Source: Candidatus Woesearchaeota archaeon (lineage in GTDB: Archaea; Nanobdellota; Nanobdellia; Woesearchaeales; ARS49). From it: a stretch of 37,268 nucleotides of DNA. A program made the position numbers and the translations under genes. The notes under the pieces were generated by a model. It was not told where the DNA came from. It made no database searches and saw only the letters and a list, made by a program, of their open reading frames with translations. This document shows, piece after piece, positions 29,074 through 36,474 of the stretch. Location: the NCBI GenBank assembly GCA_016203305.1, contig JACQMY010000019.1:1-37268 (forward strand), in the 5' to 3' direction. Position 1 is the stretch's first letter. Each line of letters opens with the position of its first letter.

Positions 29074-29349
29074 TCACAATTCATTCACGATCTTTTCCTG
29101 CATGAACTTCATGAAGTCCAAATGCTTAGCTAATGGACGCATCGCACGATTATTAGTCCCCTCTCGACCAGACTTCAAAGCATCCAGCTTCTTCTGCGTT
29201 TCAACCATCTCAGCTTTAAACACCTGCTTCAACTGATCCACAGAAGAAATTTTCTCATCAGAGCACCACTTCAAAAAAACAGAGAACTCAGGCAACTTCT
29301 GAACACTTTCAGGAACCTTGTTGCGTAGAACTTCTTTCATAGTACTCAT
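29074..29349 (-). CDS. Small helical protein of unknown function
   Basis: 91 residues, all-helical and charged: LPEFSVFLKWCSDEKISSVDQLKQVFKAEMVETQKKLDALKSGREGTNNRAMRPLAKHLDFMKFMQEKIVNEL. One Cys, no membrane segment. It follows the PolX gene by only 6 nt on the same strand, so it is probably co-transcribed with it. Family not recognised; an accessory role to PolX cannot be excluded but has no direct support. Confidence 0.6.
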   Translation of the reverse strand: MSTMKEVLRNKVPESVQKLPEFSVFLKWCSDEKISSVDQLKQVFKAEMVETQKKLDALKSGREGTNNRAMRPLAKHLDFMKFMQEKIVNEL

Positions 29350-29355
29350 ACATTC

Positions 29356-31071
29356 TCACCTTCTTAAAAACCTTTCCAACTTCTTCAACGGCCAAGCATT
29401 GATAACATCCTTCACACCGGCCCAACCCCTTCTGGCCTGGGCAATACCAAGCTCCATGTGCCTCAAATGATCCGTAGCATGACTATCGGTATCTATTGAA
29501 ATCTTACAACCCCTCTCGATCGCCATTCGAACATGAGAATCCTTCAAATCAAGCCTTGTTGGATAACAATCCAACTCCAACGCAATACCCTGCTCCTTTG
29601 CTTTTGTCATGACTTTCTCCAAATCAAGCTGGTAAGGCTCGCGCTGGTTAATCAATCTGCCAGTCGGGTGCACTAAAATGTTAACGTACTTGTTATCCAA
29701 TGCTTTCAATATACGCTTGGTCATTTCCTCACGTGAACTCTTAAAGCGAGAATGCACTGCAGCAAGAACAATATCCAACTCTTTCAGTACATTATCAGCA
29801 AAATCCAGTGAACCATCAGGCAGAATGTCAACCTCTGCGCCCTTCAAAATCTGAATGTCCACCTTTTCCTGCACTTTGTCAATCTCCTTAAGATAGCTTT
29901 TCAAACGCTTTTCATCCATGCCATTAGCGATCCGCTCACTCTTTGAATGATCAGTAATAGCGATATACTTGTAGCCTCTGCTCTGCGCGGCACGCGCCAT
30001 CTGCTCAATCGAATGCAAGCCATCACTCCAATTGGAATGCATGTGCAAATCTCCTTTCATCGCGTCAAAAGACAACAACTTGGGAAGCTTGTTTTTCTGA
30101 GCGGCTACGATCTCGCCAGAATTTTCACGCAACTCCGGAGGAACCAATTTCAAGCCCAACTTGGAATAAACTTCCTCCTCAGACCTGCCGCACACGTATT
30201 TATCCTTCCTAAACAAGCCATATTCTGACAATTTGAAACCCTTTTTGATCGCCAACTGGCGCAACGCAACATTATGCTCCTTACTGCCAGTAAAGTATTG
30301 CAATGCCGCACCAAAACTCTTTTCCTCCAACACGCGAACATCTGCCTGCAAGCCATCCTTGAGGATAACAGTACTCTTCGTCTGGCCTTTCGCTAATATG
30401 GTTTGCACCTCAGGCATGCCAGTGAAAAAGTCCATCACGCGCTCAGAATTTTTGCTGATCACCAAAATATCAATATCTCCAATAGTTTCCTTCAAACGAC
30501 GCACACTGCCAGCAGGCTCAGCCCTAATCACTCCATTAACCCTCGACAAGCGCTGAGCAAACTCCCTTGCCAACGGCAGCGCAATGCTTAACAACTTCCT
30601 CTCTGAACCCTGCTTTAACAAGCCAAGACCGCGCAAAACATCCTGCTCACTCTTCTCACCAAAGCCAGGAAGCTTACTCAACCTTCCTTCTCTTGCAGCC
30701 CTTTCCAAATCCTGAACGTTCCTAATCTTCAGCTCTTTGAATAAACGCATCACCTTCTTAGGACCAAGACCAGGAACGTGCATCATCTCCTCAACACCAC
30801 GAGGAATGCTGTTTATCAACTCGTCAAACTCCTTCATCATGCCTGTTTTGAGAAACTCCTCAATCTTCTTAGCCAAACCCTCCCCAACACCAGGAATTTC
30901 CCTCAAACCCTTAACACCAGACTCAGCATACACCTGCTCAACAGGCAGCTCGAGGCTTTCCAAAGAACGAGCTGCTTTCCTGTAAGCATTAGGCTTCCAA
31001 TCAACACCCTTCATCTCCAGAACATCAGCCATCTCGAAGAACATGTTTGCGATCTCTTTGTTACTGCCCAT
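29356..31071 (-). CDS. polX: DNA polymerase/3'-5' exonuclease PolX (Pol beta family plus PHP domain)
   Basis: 571 residues. Helix-hairpin-helix repeats (IPGVGEGLAKKIEEFL, VPGLGPKKVMRLF, LPGFGEKSEQDVL) precede the nucleotidyltransferase motif GSVRR (188-192) with catalytic Asp in GDIDIL (D199, D201) and D244 (QADVRVL). The C-terminal PHP domain has DLHMHSNWSDG (341 on), TDHS, KGAEVDI, AAVHS, HPTGR and IDTDSH. All metal ligands are visible, so polymerase and exonuclease should both be active; the family works in base-excision and gap repair. Start overlaps the Ap4A-type NUDIX stop by 11 nt. A uracil-DNA glycosylase is encoded 3.5 kb away. Confidence 0.95.
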   Translation of the reverse strand: MGSNKEIANMFFEMADVLEMKGVDWKPNAYRKAARSLESLELPVEQVYAESGVKGLREIPGVGEGLAKKIEEFLKTGMMKEFDELINSIPRGVEEMMHVPGLGPKKVMRLFKELKIRNVQDLERAAREGRLSKLPGFGEKSEQDVLRGLGLLKQGSERKLLSIALPLAREFAQRLSRVNGVIRAEPAGSVRRLKETIGDIDILVISKNSERVMDFFTGMPEVQTILAKGQTKSTVILKDGLQADVRVLEEKSFGAALQYFTGSKEHNVALRQLAIKKGFKLSEYGLFRKDKYVCGRSEEEVYSKLGLKLVPPELRENSGEIVAAQKNKLPKLLSFDAMKGDLHMHSNWSDGLHSIEQMARAAQSRGYKYIAITDHSKSERIANGMDEKRLKSYLKEIDKVQEKVDIQILKGAEVDILPDGSLDFADNVLKELDIVLAAVHSRFKSSREEMTKRILKALDNKYVNILVHPTGRLINQREPYQLDLEKVMTKAKEQGIALELDCYPTRLDLKDSHVRMAIERGCKISIDTDSHATDHLRHMELGIAQARRGWAGVKDVINAWPLKKLERFLRR

Positions 31072-31462
31072 GATTTTTCAGAAAAGCATCCGCTTTACTT
31101 AACACCTCCTTCGCGTTCTTGTAAGTCAACTGGTTGATTGCCTCCTTGAATGGCAGCCATTCAAAACCAATATGCTCGTAGGAAAGCTTGACAGTTGAAG
31201 ATTTCGCCTTGCCCACAAAAAAGACGACTTCCTTCCGAATGAGCTTACCCTCCCGCTTATAGAAATAGCCAATCTTTTCCTCAAAACCAGGAATAATATC
31301 GGCACCAATACCTGCCTCTTCTTCTACCTCGCGCAAAGCAGCCTGCTCATCAGATTCGTCCTTCTCAACATGACCCTTAGGAAAATCCCAATGGCCCGCC
31401 TCATAGTGCAACAACAAATACTTGTTATCGTGAAAGACGACAATACCGGCAGAGCGCTCCAT
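31061..31462 (-). CDS. NUDIX hydrolase, Ap4A-type bis(5'-nucleosyl)-tetraphosphatase
   Basis: 133 residues: MERSAGIVVFHDNKYLLLHY, GHWDFPKGHVEKDES, then Nudix box REVEEEAGI. The 'AG.V.F.....YLLL....GHWDFPKGH' signature is that of asymmetric diadenosine tetraphosphatases, which split Ap4A to ATP and AMP. All Nudix box residues are present. It is the first gene of an operon with polX (11-nt overlap) and the 29074 gene. A TATA-like TTTAATACTT near 31482-31492 precedes the ATG. Confidence 0.85.
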   Translation of the reverse strand: MERSAGIVVFHDNKYLLLHYEAGHWDFPKGHVEKDESDEQAALREVEEEAGIGADIIPGFEEKIGYFYKREGKLIRKEVVFFVGKAKSSTVKLSYEHIGFEWLPFKEAINQLTYKNAKEVLSKADAFLKNHGQ

Positions 31463-31526
31463 GCATGTGATAATCGCCGAGAAGTATTAAAACCTTGTTG
31501 ATAATGAAAACAAAAAAATAAAATGT

Positions 31527-32597
31527 TCACTCAGCCTTAACAGGCACGCCATTCTCGATCTGATGGATTTCTTCCTTGACGCTCCTGCTAATGCCGTCAG
31601 GACTCATAGTCAATGTTCCAGTAAGACCTTCATAGTCCTTCACAGAGTACAAGTGCTGCTTTAGCGCATCGTAGTCAGCATTCTGCAAGCCCTTTGCCAA
31701 GACATGCATGGCATCGTATCCGGTAGCTGCAAACAACAACTGGTCAGGCTCCTTGCCAAACTTTGCCTTATACTTAGATATGAACGCGGCTTCTGCAGCC
31801 TTGTCCGCAGGAGTCCAACTGGTGAAATAGAGCCCCTCGTATGACTCGCCTGCATTGCTCTTGAATCCCTCTGAGGTAGACGTATCGATGGCCAAAGCTG
31901 GTGATTTAAGGCCAATCTGCCGTGCCTGTTTGAGTGCTAAGCCTGCTTCGTCAAAGCCAATGATAAGCAAAGCATCAGCATCCTTCAACTTCAACAGCTG
32001 AGTCCTGAAATCCTTATCTTCTGGGGTGTATTGCTCTTTCACAGGCATTTTCCCAGTCAGTTCCTTGTACTTCTCCTCGAATGCTCGGACAACAAGCAAG
32101 ACGAATGGGTCAACGTTGTTGTAGAGGATTCCGGCTTCTTGGCTCTTGAGGTCATTTGCTGCAAATTCAGCAAGAGAATAACCAATACCCTCGTCGTAAA
32201 TGCCAATGCCAAACGCCCCCTCGCCAGCCTGCGCAATCTCCTCGTTCGTGTCAAGGCTGTCAATAATTATGACCTGGTCTGTTTCTGTCTGAGAGCCGAG
32301 TGCCAGTACTCCACCATAGGTAACAGTCAGCAAGGCAGCAATATCATTTGTTTGCCGCATTTTTTGATATGCGGTCAAGGTCTTTTTCTCGTCAAACTGA
32401 TCGTCCTCGACCACTAGCTTCAGAAGAGGGTCGTTAAGCTCGTCGAGAGCCAACTGGACTCCTCTGAGATTCTCAATTCCTATGATAGCGTAGTCTCCTG
32501 TGAGCGGTCCAGCCCAGCCGATGGAAACCTTTTCTGTCTTTTCTGTGCAGCCTGCGAGCAAAAGTGCAAGCACAACAATGCCGAATAGTTGTTTCAT
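31527..32597 (-). CDS. Branched-chain amino-acid-type ABC solute-binding lipoprotein
   Basis: 356 residues from ATG 32597, fixed by GGAGG just upstream; a longer frame to 32660 lacks support. Signal and lipobox LLLAGC (C16). The mature protein is a type-I periplasmic-binding fold: VSIGWAGPLTGDYAIIGIENLRGVQLALDELND, GILYNNVDPFVLLVVRAFEEKYKE, LLFAATGYDAMHVLAKGL (LivJ/Peripla_BP_6). It would capture an amino acid or similar ligand outside the cell. No permease or ATPase gene is nearby, so it is an orphan receptor in this window. Divergent TrmB-family regulator. Confidence 0.88.
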   Translation of the reverse strand: MKQLFGIVVLALLLAGCTEKTEKVSIGWAGPLTGDYAIIGIENLRGVQLALDELNDPLLKLVVEDDQFDEKKTLTAYQKMRQTNDIAALLTVTYGGVLALGSQTETDQVIIIDSLDTNEEIAQAGEGAFGIGIYDEGIGYSLAEFAANDLKSQEAGILYNNVDPFVLLVVRAFEEKYKELTGKMPVKEQYTPEDKDFRTQLLKLKDADALLIIGFDEAGLALKQARQIGLKSPALAIDTSTSEGFKSNAGESYEGLYFTSWTPADKAAEAAFISKYKAKFGKEPDQLLFAATGYDAMHVLAKGLQNADYDALKQHLYSVKDYEGLTGTLTMSPDGISRSVKEEIHQIENGVPVKAE

Positions 32598-32658
32598 GAT
32601 GCCTCCGAGCACGACTCCCAATAGATTAGTCGTCACTCTTAGGTGAGTACTTTTTGGC

Positions 32659-32706
32659 AAGTATATTAAGTATTGTCGTACTATATTGGTACGAAAAGAT
32701 TTTAAA
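32659..32706. promoter_or_regulatory. Divergent promoter with inverted repeat (candidate TrmB-type operator)
   Basis: A perfect inverted repeat TCGTAC-TATATTG-GTACGA (32676-32694) lies between the minus-strand TATA (CTTAATATAC, ~32661-32670) and the plus-strand TATA (gattttaaat, ~32697-32706). Its placement suits repression or activation of both the solute-binding gene and its regulator. Confidence 0.6.
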
Positions 32707-32728
32707 TGAGACGCTCATACGTGGCACG

Positions 32729-33502
32729 ATGATCAAAACAGTCATTGCAGTTCTCAAGGGAATAGGGCTCACCGACAATGAGATTACAATATATCTTGCC
32801 CTGCTTCAGGGAGGATTAAGCACAGCGTATGACCTGGGTAAAAAAACAGGAATATACCGCGTTCACGTCTATGACAAGTTAGAACAACTCACTACCAAGG
32901 GTCTTGTCACTTCTGTATACATGGGTGCGAAAAAACACTTTCAGGCAACATCGCCTGAAAAAATCATACAGTACCTCGAAGACAAAAGGAAACATTTAGA
33001 CATACAGGAAACAGAAGTTGTGCAATTACTGCCGGAGCTACGTTCTTTGATGCAGACGCCCAAGGAAGACACAAAAGTGGAAGTATTCAAAGGCATAGAG
33101 GGCATGAAATACTTTTTGCGCGACGTGATAAAAATGAGAAAAGAAGTACTAGTCACAGGCATAAACGACATAAAATACAAAGAATACCTTGGCGTCGCAA
33201 TGCTACAATACTTCAGAGATTGCAAAAAGTACGGCATCAAGGAACGCGTGATTACAGTTGACAAACCAGACGTATTCCGTTTTCCGGTGGATGTCGCGTC
33301 CAAAACAGAGTACAGATTCCTTGCGGAAAAACAGTTCAACCCAACAAACACCTTTGTCTACGGAGACAAGGTAGTAATCGTAACTTGGGGAGTGCCGGTG
33401 ACGGCCATCATGATACAGAACAAAAACATAGCAGAAACGTATCGTAGCAACTTCGAATATTTATGGAACATTGCAAAAACCACGCCAACGCAAGCACAAT
33501 AA
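32729..33502 (+). CDS. TrmB-family transcriptional regulator
   Basis: 257 residues from ATG 32729 (leaderless; TATA ~25 nt upstream). N-terminal wHTH: VLKGIGLTDNEITIYLALLQGGLSTAYDLGKKTGIYRVHVYDKLEQLTTKGLV, then a Gln/Glu-rich linker helix. The ~150-residue C-terminal effector domain carries KVEVFKGIEGMKYFLRDVI and FVYGDKVVIVTWG, the TrmB-like phospholipase-D-fold domain. Regulators of this family respond to small ligands, often sugars. Divergent arrangement with the solute-binding lipoprotein and an inverted repeat between them suggests it controls that gene and itself. Confidence 0.88.
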   Translation: MIKTVIAVLKGIGLTDNEITIYLALLQGGLSTAYDLGKKTGIYRVHVYDKLEQLTTKGLVTSVYMGAKKHFQATSPEKIIQYLEDKRKHLDIQETEVVQLLPELRSLMQTPKEDTKVEVFKGIEGMKYFLRDVIKMRKEVLVTGINDIKYKEYLGVAMLQYFRDCKKYGIKERVITVDKPDVFRFPVDVASKTEYRFLAEKQFNPTNTFVYGDKVVIVTWGVPVTAIMIQNKNIAETYRSNFEYLWNIAKTTPTQAQ

Positions 33503-33534
33503 AGCTTAAATAACCCTCGTCAGTCCTTTTCGTC

Positions 33535-34425
33535 ATGAAAGCAGGTGTTGCATTAATACTACTAATCCTGGCAGCATGCGCTGCACCTGAAGTCAACGAA
33601 GAAAGCAAGGCAAAACAGCTGGCAGAACAACTAAGACAACAAGCAAGCGAAGTCGTGGCAAAACCAACAGCTGAAGTACAACCCGCGCAAACATCAGAGC
33701 CAACAGCCCAGCCCGCAACAGAACCTACACCAGTCACGCCTGAACCAGTTTCGATTCCAGCAGAACAGCCAGTTGCACCCACTGCAGTCCAAGAAGAACA
33801 AACAACGCCGGCAGAACAGTCAGGCATAATGTACCAACTACTCGACACGTTTGCCAAAAAAGTAACAGGCTACCAGTTCATCAGAAACAAGGACGACTAC
33901 TTAGTAAGAGGGCAAAGAGCCAAAATCAAGCTTGACAAATTAGTCCTACTCAAAAATATCGCATTGCCCAACGGAACAACACTAGGATTCTACTACTACG
34001 ACACAGTCTATGTCGACAGAACAACAAAGACAGCAACTGCATACTGTGAAGGCCATACGGACTATGTGAACAGGCAATGCGCTCAATACAACCTCTACGA
34101 CCTTCCCTTAACAGTCAATTACAGCAAATACAACATCATGCTCCCTGAAGACTGGCTGTTCGCAAACTTGAACCAAACACCAGCAAGAACAGAGAAGGAC
34201 AAATACTACGTCGACGGAAGAAGAGTGCTATTGGTAGCGTTCAGCGACCTAGAACTATACTTTGACACGACAAACGGGCTGCCAATACGAGCAGACCAGA
34301 AAAGCAACAACGCACTAATCAAAAGAGAAGACTACGAAAGCCTAGCGAGCAACAAAGTACGAGACATTGACGTAAGGCACAGAACAAAAGAAGAAATACC
34401 GAGCAGTGAAACGTTCTATAGATAG
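33535..34425 (+). CDS. Lipoprotein with Pro/Thr-rich linker, unknown function
   Basis: 296 residues. Signal MKAGVALILLILAAC with lipobox LAAC (C15), a helical segment, a long Pro/Thr/Glu-rich linker (~45-98), and a C-terminal mixed domain (LLDTFAKKVTGYQFIRNKDDYLVRGQRAKIKL...YYYDTVYVDRTTKTATAYCEGHTDYVNRQCAQY...) with a Cys pair. The domain recalls outer-surface LolA/LppX-like beta sheets by its alternating Tyr-rich strands, but this is only an impression. 32 nt after the TrmB gene. The TAG stop (34423-34425) is the first unit of array G. Confidence 0.75.
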   Translation: MKAGVALILLILAACAAPEVNEESKAKQLAEQLRQQASEVVAKPTAEVQPAQTSEPTAQPATEPTPVTPEPVSIPAEQPVAPTAVQEEQTTPAEQSGIMYQLLDTFAKKVTGYQFIRNKDDYLVRGQRAKIKLDKLVLLKNIALPNGTTLGFYYYDTVYVDRTTKTATAYCEGHTDYVNRQCAQYNLYDLPLTVNYSKYNIMLPEDWLFANLNQTPARTEKDKYYVDGRRVLLVAFSDLELYFDTTNGLPIRADQKSNNALIKREDYESLASNKVRDIDVRHRTKEEIPSSETFYR

Positions 34426-34513
34426 GTATTAGGACGAAGGCGGAAGGTTGTAGGCGTTGGGCATTAGGTGTTAGGACGCAGGTTGTAGGATGAAGGCGGA
34501 AGGGTGAAGGCGA
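34423..34513 (+). repeat. Degenerate heptanucleotide array G (13 perfect-phase units)
   Basis: TAGGTAT, TAGGACG, AAGGCGG, AAGGTTG, TAGGCGT, TGGGCAT, TAGGTGT, TAGGACG, CAGGTTG, TAGGATG, AAGGCGG, AAGGGTG, AAGGCGA with no phase break. It begins on the lipoprotein stop codon and ends two bases before the TATA box of the next gene. Confidence 0.93.
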
Positions 34514-34514
34514 T

Positions 34515-34523
34515 AGCTATATA
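34515..34523 (+). promoter_or_regulatory. TATA box of the uracil-DNA glycosylase gene
   Basis: gctatataat abuts array G and lies ~28 nt before the GTG at 34548, supporting a leaderless mRNA and the GTG start. Confidence 0.6.
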
Positions 34524-34547
34524 ATCCGTGCTTGCCTTTACTAACAC

Positions 34548-35063
34548 GTGCCAGATTCACTCAAACTCATATCAGAAGAAGTTCGCACGTGCAAGAAATG
34601 CCCACTCTACAAGCATGCAACTCACGGAGTGCCGGGAGAAGGACCAAAAGATGCGAAAATATTCTTCATTGGACAATCCCCAGGACGAATGGAAGACCAG
34701 ACAGGAAAACCATTTGTCGGAAGGGCAGGACGGTACTTGACCAAAATGATAGGGTCAATCGGGCTCAAACGCGAAGAAATCTTTATCACCAGCATAGTGA
34801 AACACTACCCGCCAGAAAACAGGGCGCCAAAACCAAACGAAATAACAGCATGCAAGCCCTACCTGCTAAGACAACTAGCAATCATAAATCCTAAGATAGT
34901 AGTTCTCCTTGGCAAAACTGCGGAAACGCTCAGAAATGAACCAGTTCTCAAAGACAAAAAAGTCATCACAACAGTGCATCCAGCAGCGGCAATGCGGTTT
35001 CCGAAGATGAAGAAGAGAATGCAAAGGGATTTCAAAGCGCTTAAAAAGCTTGTTTGGGCATAG
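34548..35063 (+). CDS. Family-4 uracil-DNA glycosylase
   Basis: 171 residues from a GTG. Motifs: IGQSPGRMEDQTGKPFVGRAG (GQSPG at 42-46), IVKHYPPENRAPKP, and HPAA (H144). It removes uracil from DNA, a repair step upstream of PolX-type gap filling. Family-4 enzymes hold a 4Fe-4S cluster with four Cys: here C15, C18 (TCKKC) and C102 (ITACKPY) are kept, but the usual Cys of the KCRPP motif is His86 (KHYPP). Either His serves as a ligand or the cluster is altered. The TATA box 28 nt upstream supports the GTG start. Confidence 0.9.
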   Translation: MPDSLKLISEEVRTCKKCPLYKHATHGVPGEGPKDAKIFFIGQSPGRMEDQTGKPFVGRAGRYLTKMIGSIGLKREEIFITSIVKHYPPENRAPKPNEITACKPYLLRQLAIINPKIVVLLGKTAETLRNEPVLKDKKVITTVHPAAAMRFPKMKKRMQRDFKALKKLVWA

Positions 35064-35072
35064 CTTTTTAAA
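35062..35072 (+). promoter_or_regulatory. TATA box of the 35097 gene
   Basis: agctttttaaatg at the end of the glycosylase gene, ~30 nt before ATG 35097; leaderless arrangement. Confidence 0.5.
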
Positions 35073-35096
35073 TGTCCTCAATTTAAACGTGCTATC

Positions 35097-35489
35097 ATGG
35101 TGAAAGGGGAGTTTGAAAGAGAACTGGAACAGTACTTGCACGCGCGCAAAAGCTCGTCATGGAACATCAAAAGATGGTTTTCCAGCCTTGTGCCAAAGGC
35201 AAAACCGAGAGAAACAATAGAACTCCCACAAGAAGTCGAAGTATACGAAGAACCAGAAAAAGAAGAGAAAAAGCAAACATTCCTCGAACGCATCTTGCCA
35301 TCACGCAAAGAAGAAACAACACTTGCACAAATGCAAGCAGAATCAGCAGTACAAGACATGAAAGAAGTAGCGAAAATAACATTAGGAATGATAAAACAAC
35401 TCCCAGATGAACAATTAAAAACATTCAAACAAAGCCAAGAATTTGAAAAGCTAAAACACATTCTAAGGAAGCATGAGTTGATTAGGTAG
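35097..35489 (+). CDS. Charged helical protein of unknown function
   Basis: 130 residues. VKGEFERELEQYLHARKSSSWNIKRWF, an acidic linker (ELPQEVEVYEEPEKEEKK), then a helical C-terminus (LAQMQAESAVQDMKEVAKITLGMIKQLPDEQLKTFKQSQEFEKLKHIL). No membrane segment. Likely a small lineage-specific protein; family not recognised. Its TAG stop (35487-35489) starts array H. Confidence 0.65.
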   Translation: MVKGEFERELEQYLHARKSSSWNIKRWFSSLVPKAKPRETIELPQEVEVYEEPEKEEKKQTFLERILPSRKEETTLAQMQAESAVQDMKEVAKITLGMIKQLPDEQLKTFKQSQEFEKLKHILRKHELIR

Positions 35490-35542
35490 GCATTAGGCGT
35501 TAGGTATAAGGACGAAGGGTGAAGGATGAAGATTGTTATTCA
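35487..35542 (+). repeat. Degenerate heptanucleotide array H
   Basis: TAGGCAT, TAGGCGT, TAGGTAT, AAGGACG, AAGGGTG, AAGGATG, AAGATTG, TTATTCA, all in phase. The first unit holds the TAG of the + strand gene. The last holds the TAA (35536-35538 on the minus strand) of the converging gene, so the array spans stop codon to stop codon. Confidence 0.9.
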
Positions 35543-36417
35543 ACGTCCGTTTTTTGACTTTCGTTCCATAACCTTTCGAACTCCTGCTCAAACAATTCCG
35601 CAACCCGTTCATCATGTATGATCAGCACGTTCTCGTCATTCTGCTCATCACCATTCCGTGTTGGGTTATAACTTCCAGTCACTAAGATCTGTCCGTCAAC
35701 GATAAACACCTTATGGTGCACCTTTGTGATGCGCGACAGAGCTGCCAGTCTTTCATACTCGCTATGCGATTCCTTCCGAGGGTCAAAAACCCCTCTTACG
35801 TCTAGCCCTTCTCGTGCCTTTTGCTCGACGAGCTTCCCAATATCATCATCTGTGAAAGAATAAGTCATGAAATGAACTGACTTTTGAGCGCCCTTCAAAA
35901 CCTTAATAACAGCGTCCTTACAACCATCTTCAGGGCAAAAGAATGCCTCGATCAATGAACCGTTAACAATAGCATTTGCAGATCCCTTTCTACCACCATG
36001 AAAGACCCCTGAAAGCAGCTCGTCAAGCTCTGCCTGGTAAGCAGCAGTAATCGTCGGACTCTGGACTATGACAGCATTATTTGGCAAAGTCATCCTTTGG
36101 GAAGGGTTCCAAGAGCCAGTCCACACCTTGCCACCAAGCACGCAGAACTTATTATGCATCAAGCCTTCACCACGCTCGGAAACAGCACCCTTCACGCGGT
36201 GCTCGCCGTCGACGACTAATTGCACGTCCTGGTCTACAAGCATGGCGCCCAGCGTTCCGGTATTATACATGGCACACCCCTCAATATTCTCGGCCAACAG
36301 AAGATGCTCACAATCCACCTGGTCGCAGAAAAACACAGCTATGCTGCCTTGTTCTATGGGAATGGATGTCATGCCTGAGACGCAGCTTGTCAACAGCAGC
36401 AATGTAAGCCAGCGCAT
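35536..36417 (-). CDS. Phospholipase D-like lipoprotein with one degenerate HKD motif
   Basis: 293 residues. A short signal with lipobox LTSC (C12) implies an exported, lipid-anchored protein. Two PLD halves: the first, H88-N-K90 ... G95 with GSWNP, lacks the motif Asp; the second, H234-H-K236-x4-D241 with GSYNPTRNGDEQNDEN, is canonical. PLD enzymes need two His, one from each half, and both are present, so a nuclease or phosphodiesterase activity remains possible. Cys pairs in the first half (FFCDQVDC) could form disulfides. A TATA (TTTTTAAAG, 36439-36447) ~25 nt upstream implies a leaderless mRNA. Confidence 0.85.
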   Translation of the reverse strand: MRWLTLLLLTSCVSGMTSIPIEQGSIAVFFCDQVDCEHLLLAENIEGCAMYNTGTLGAMLVDQDVQLVVDGEHRVKGAVSERGEGLMHNKFCVLGGKVWTGSWNPSQRMTLPNNAVIVQSPTITAAYQAELDELLSGVFHGGRKGSANAIVNGSLIEAFFCPEDGCKDAVIKVLKGAQKSVHFMTYSFTDDDIGKLVEQKAREGLDVRGVFDPRKESHSEYERLAALSRITKVHHKVFIVDGQILVTGSYNPTRNGDEQNDENVLIIHDERVAELFEQEFERLWNESQKTDVE

Positions 36418-36438
36418 ACTTCATCTAGTACACATGAC

Positions 36439-36468
36439 TTTAAAAATTTGCGTGCGGCGCTCCGCGCC
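36439..36468 (-). terminator. Hairpin plus T-run: terminator of the 36475 gene, overlapping the PLD promoter
   Basis: On the minus strand GGCGC-GGA-GCGCC (36456-36468) begins 7 nt after the stop of the upstream gene and is followed within 10 nt by AAATTTTTAAAG. The same T/A run (36439-36447) lies where the TATA box of the PLD-like gene is expected. Confidence 0.5.
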
Positions 36469-36474
36469 TGATTA

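Noticed and set aside
31527-32660. Longer N-terminus for the solute-binding protein
   Set aside because: The extra 21 residues precede a normal lipoprotein signal and lack SD support; GGAGG sits just before ATG 32597.
993-35542. Heptad arrays as CRISPR
   Set aside because: Units are only 7 bp, contiguous and degenerate, with no spacers and no cas genes in the window.
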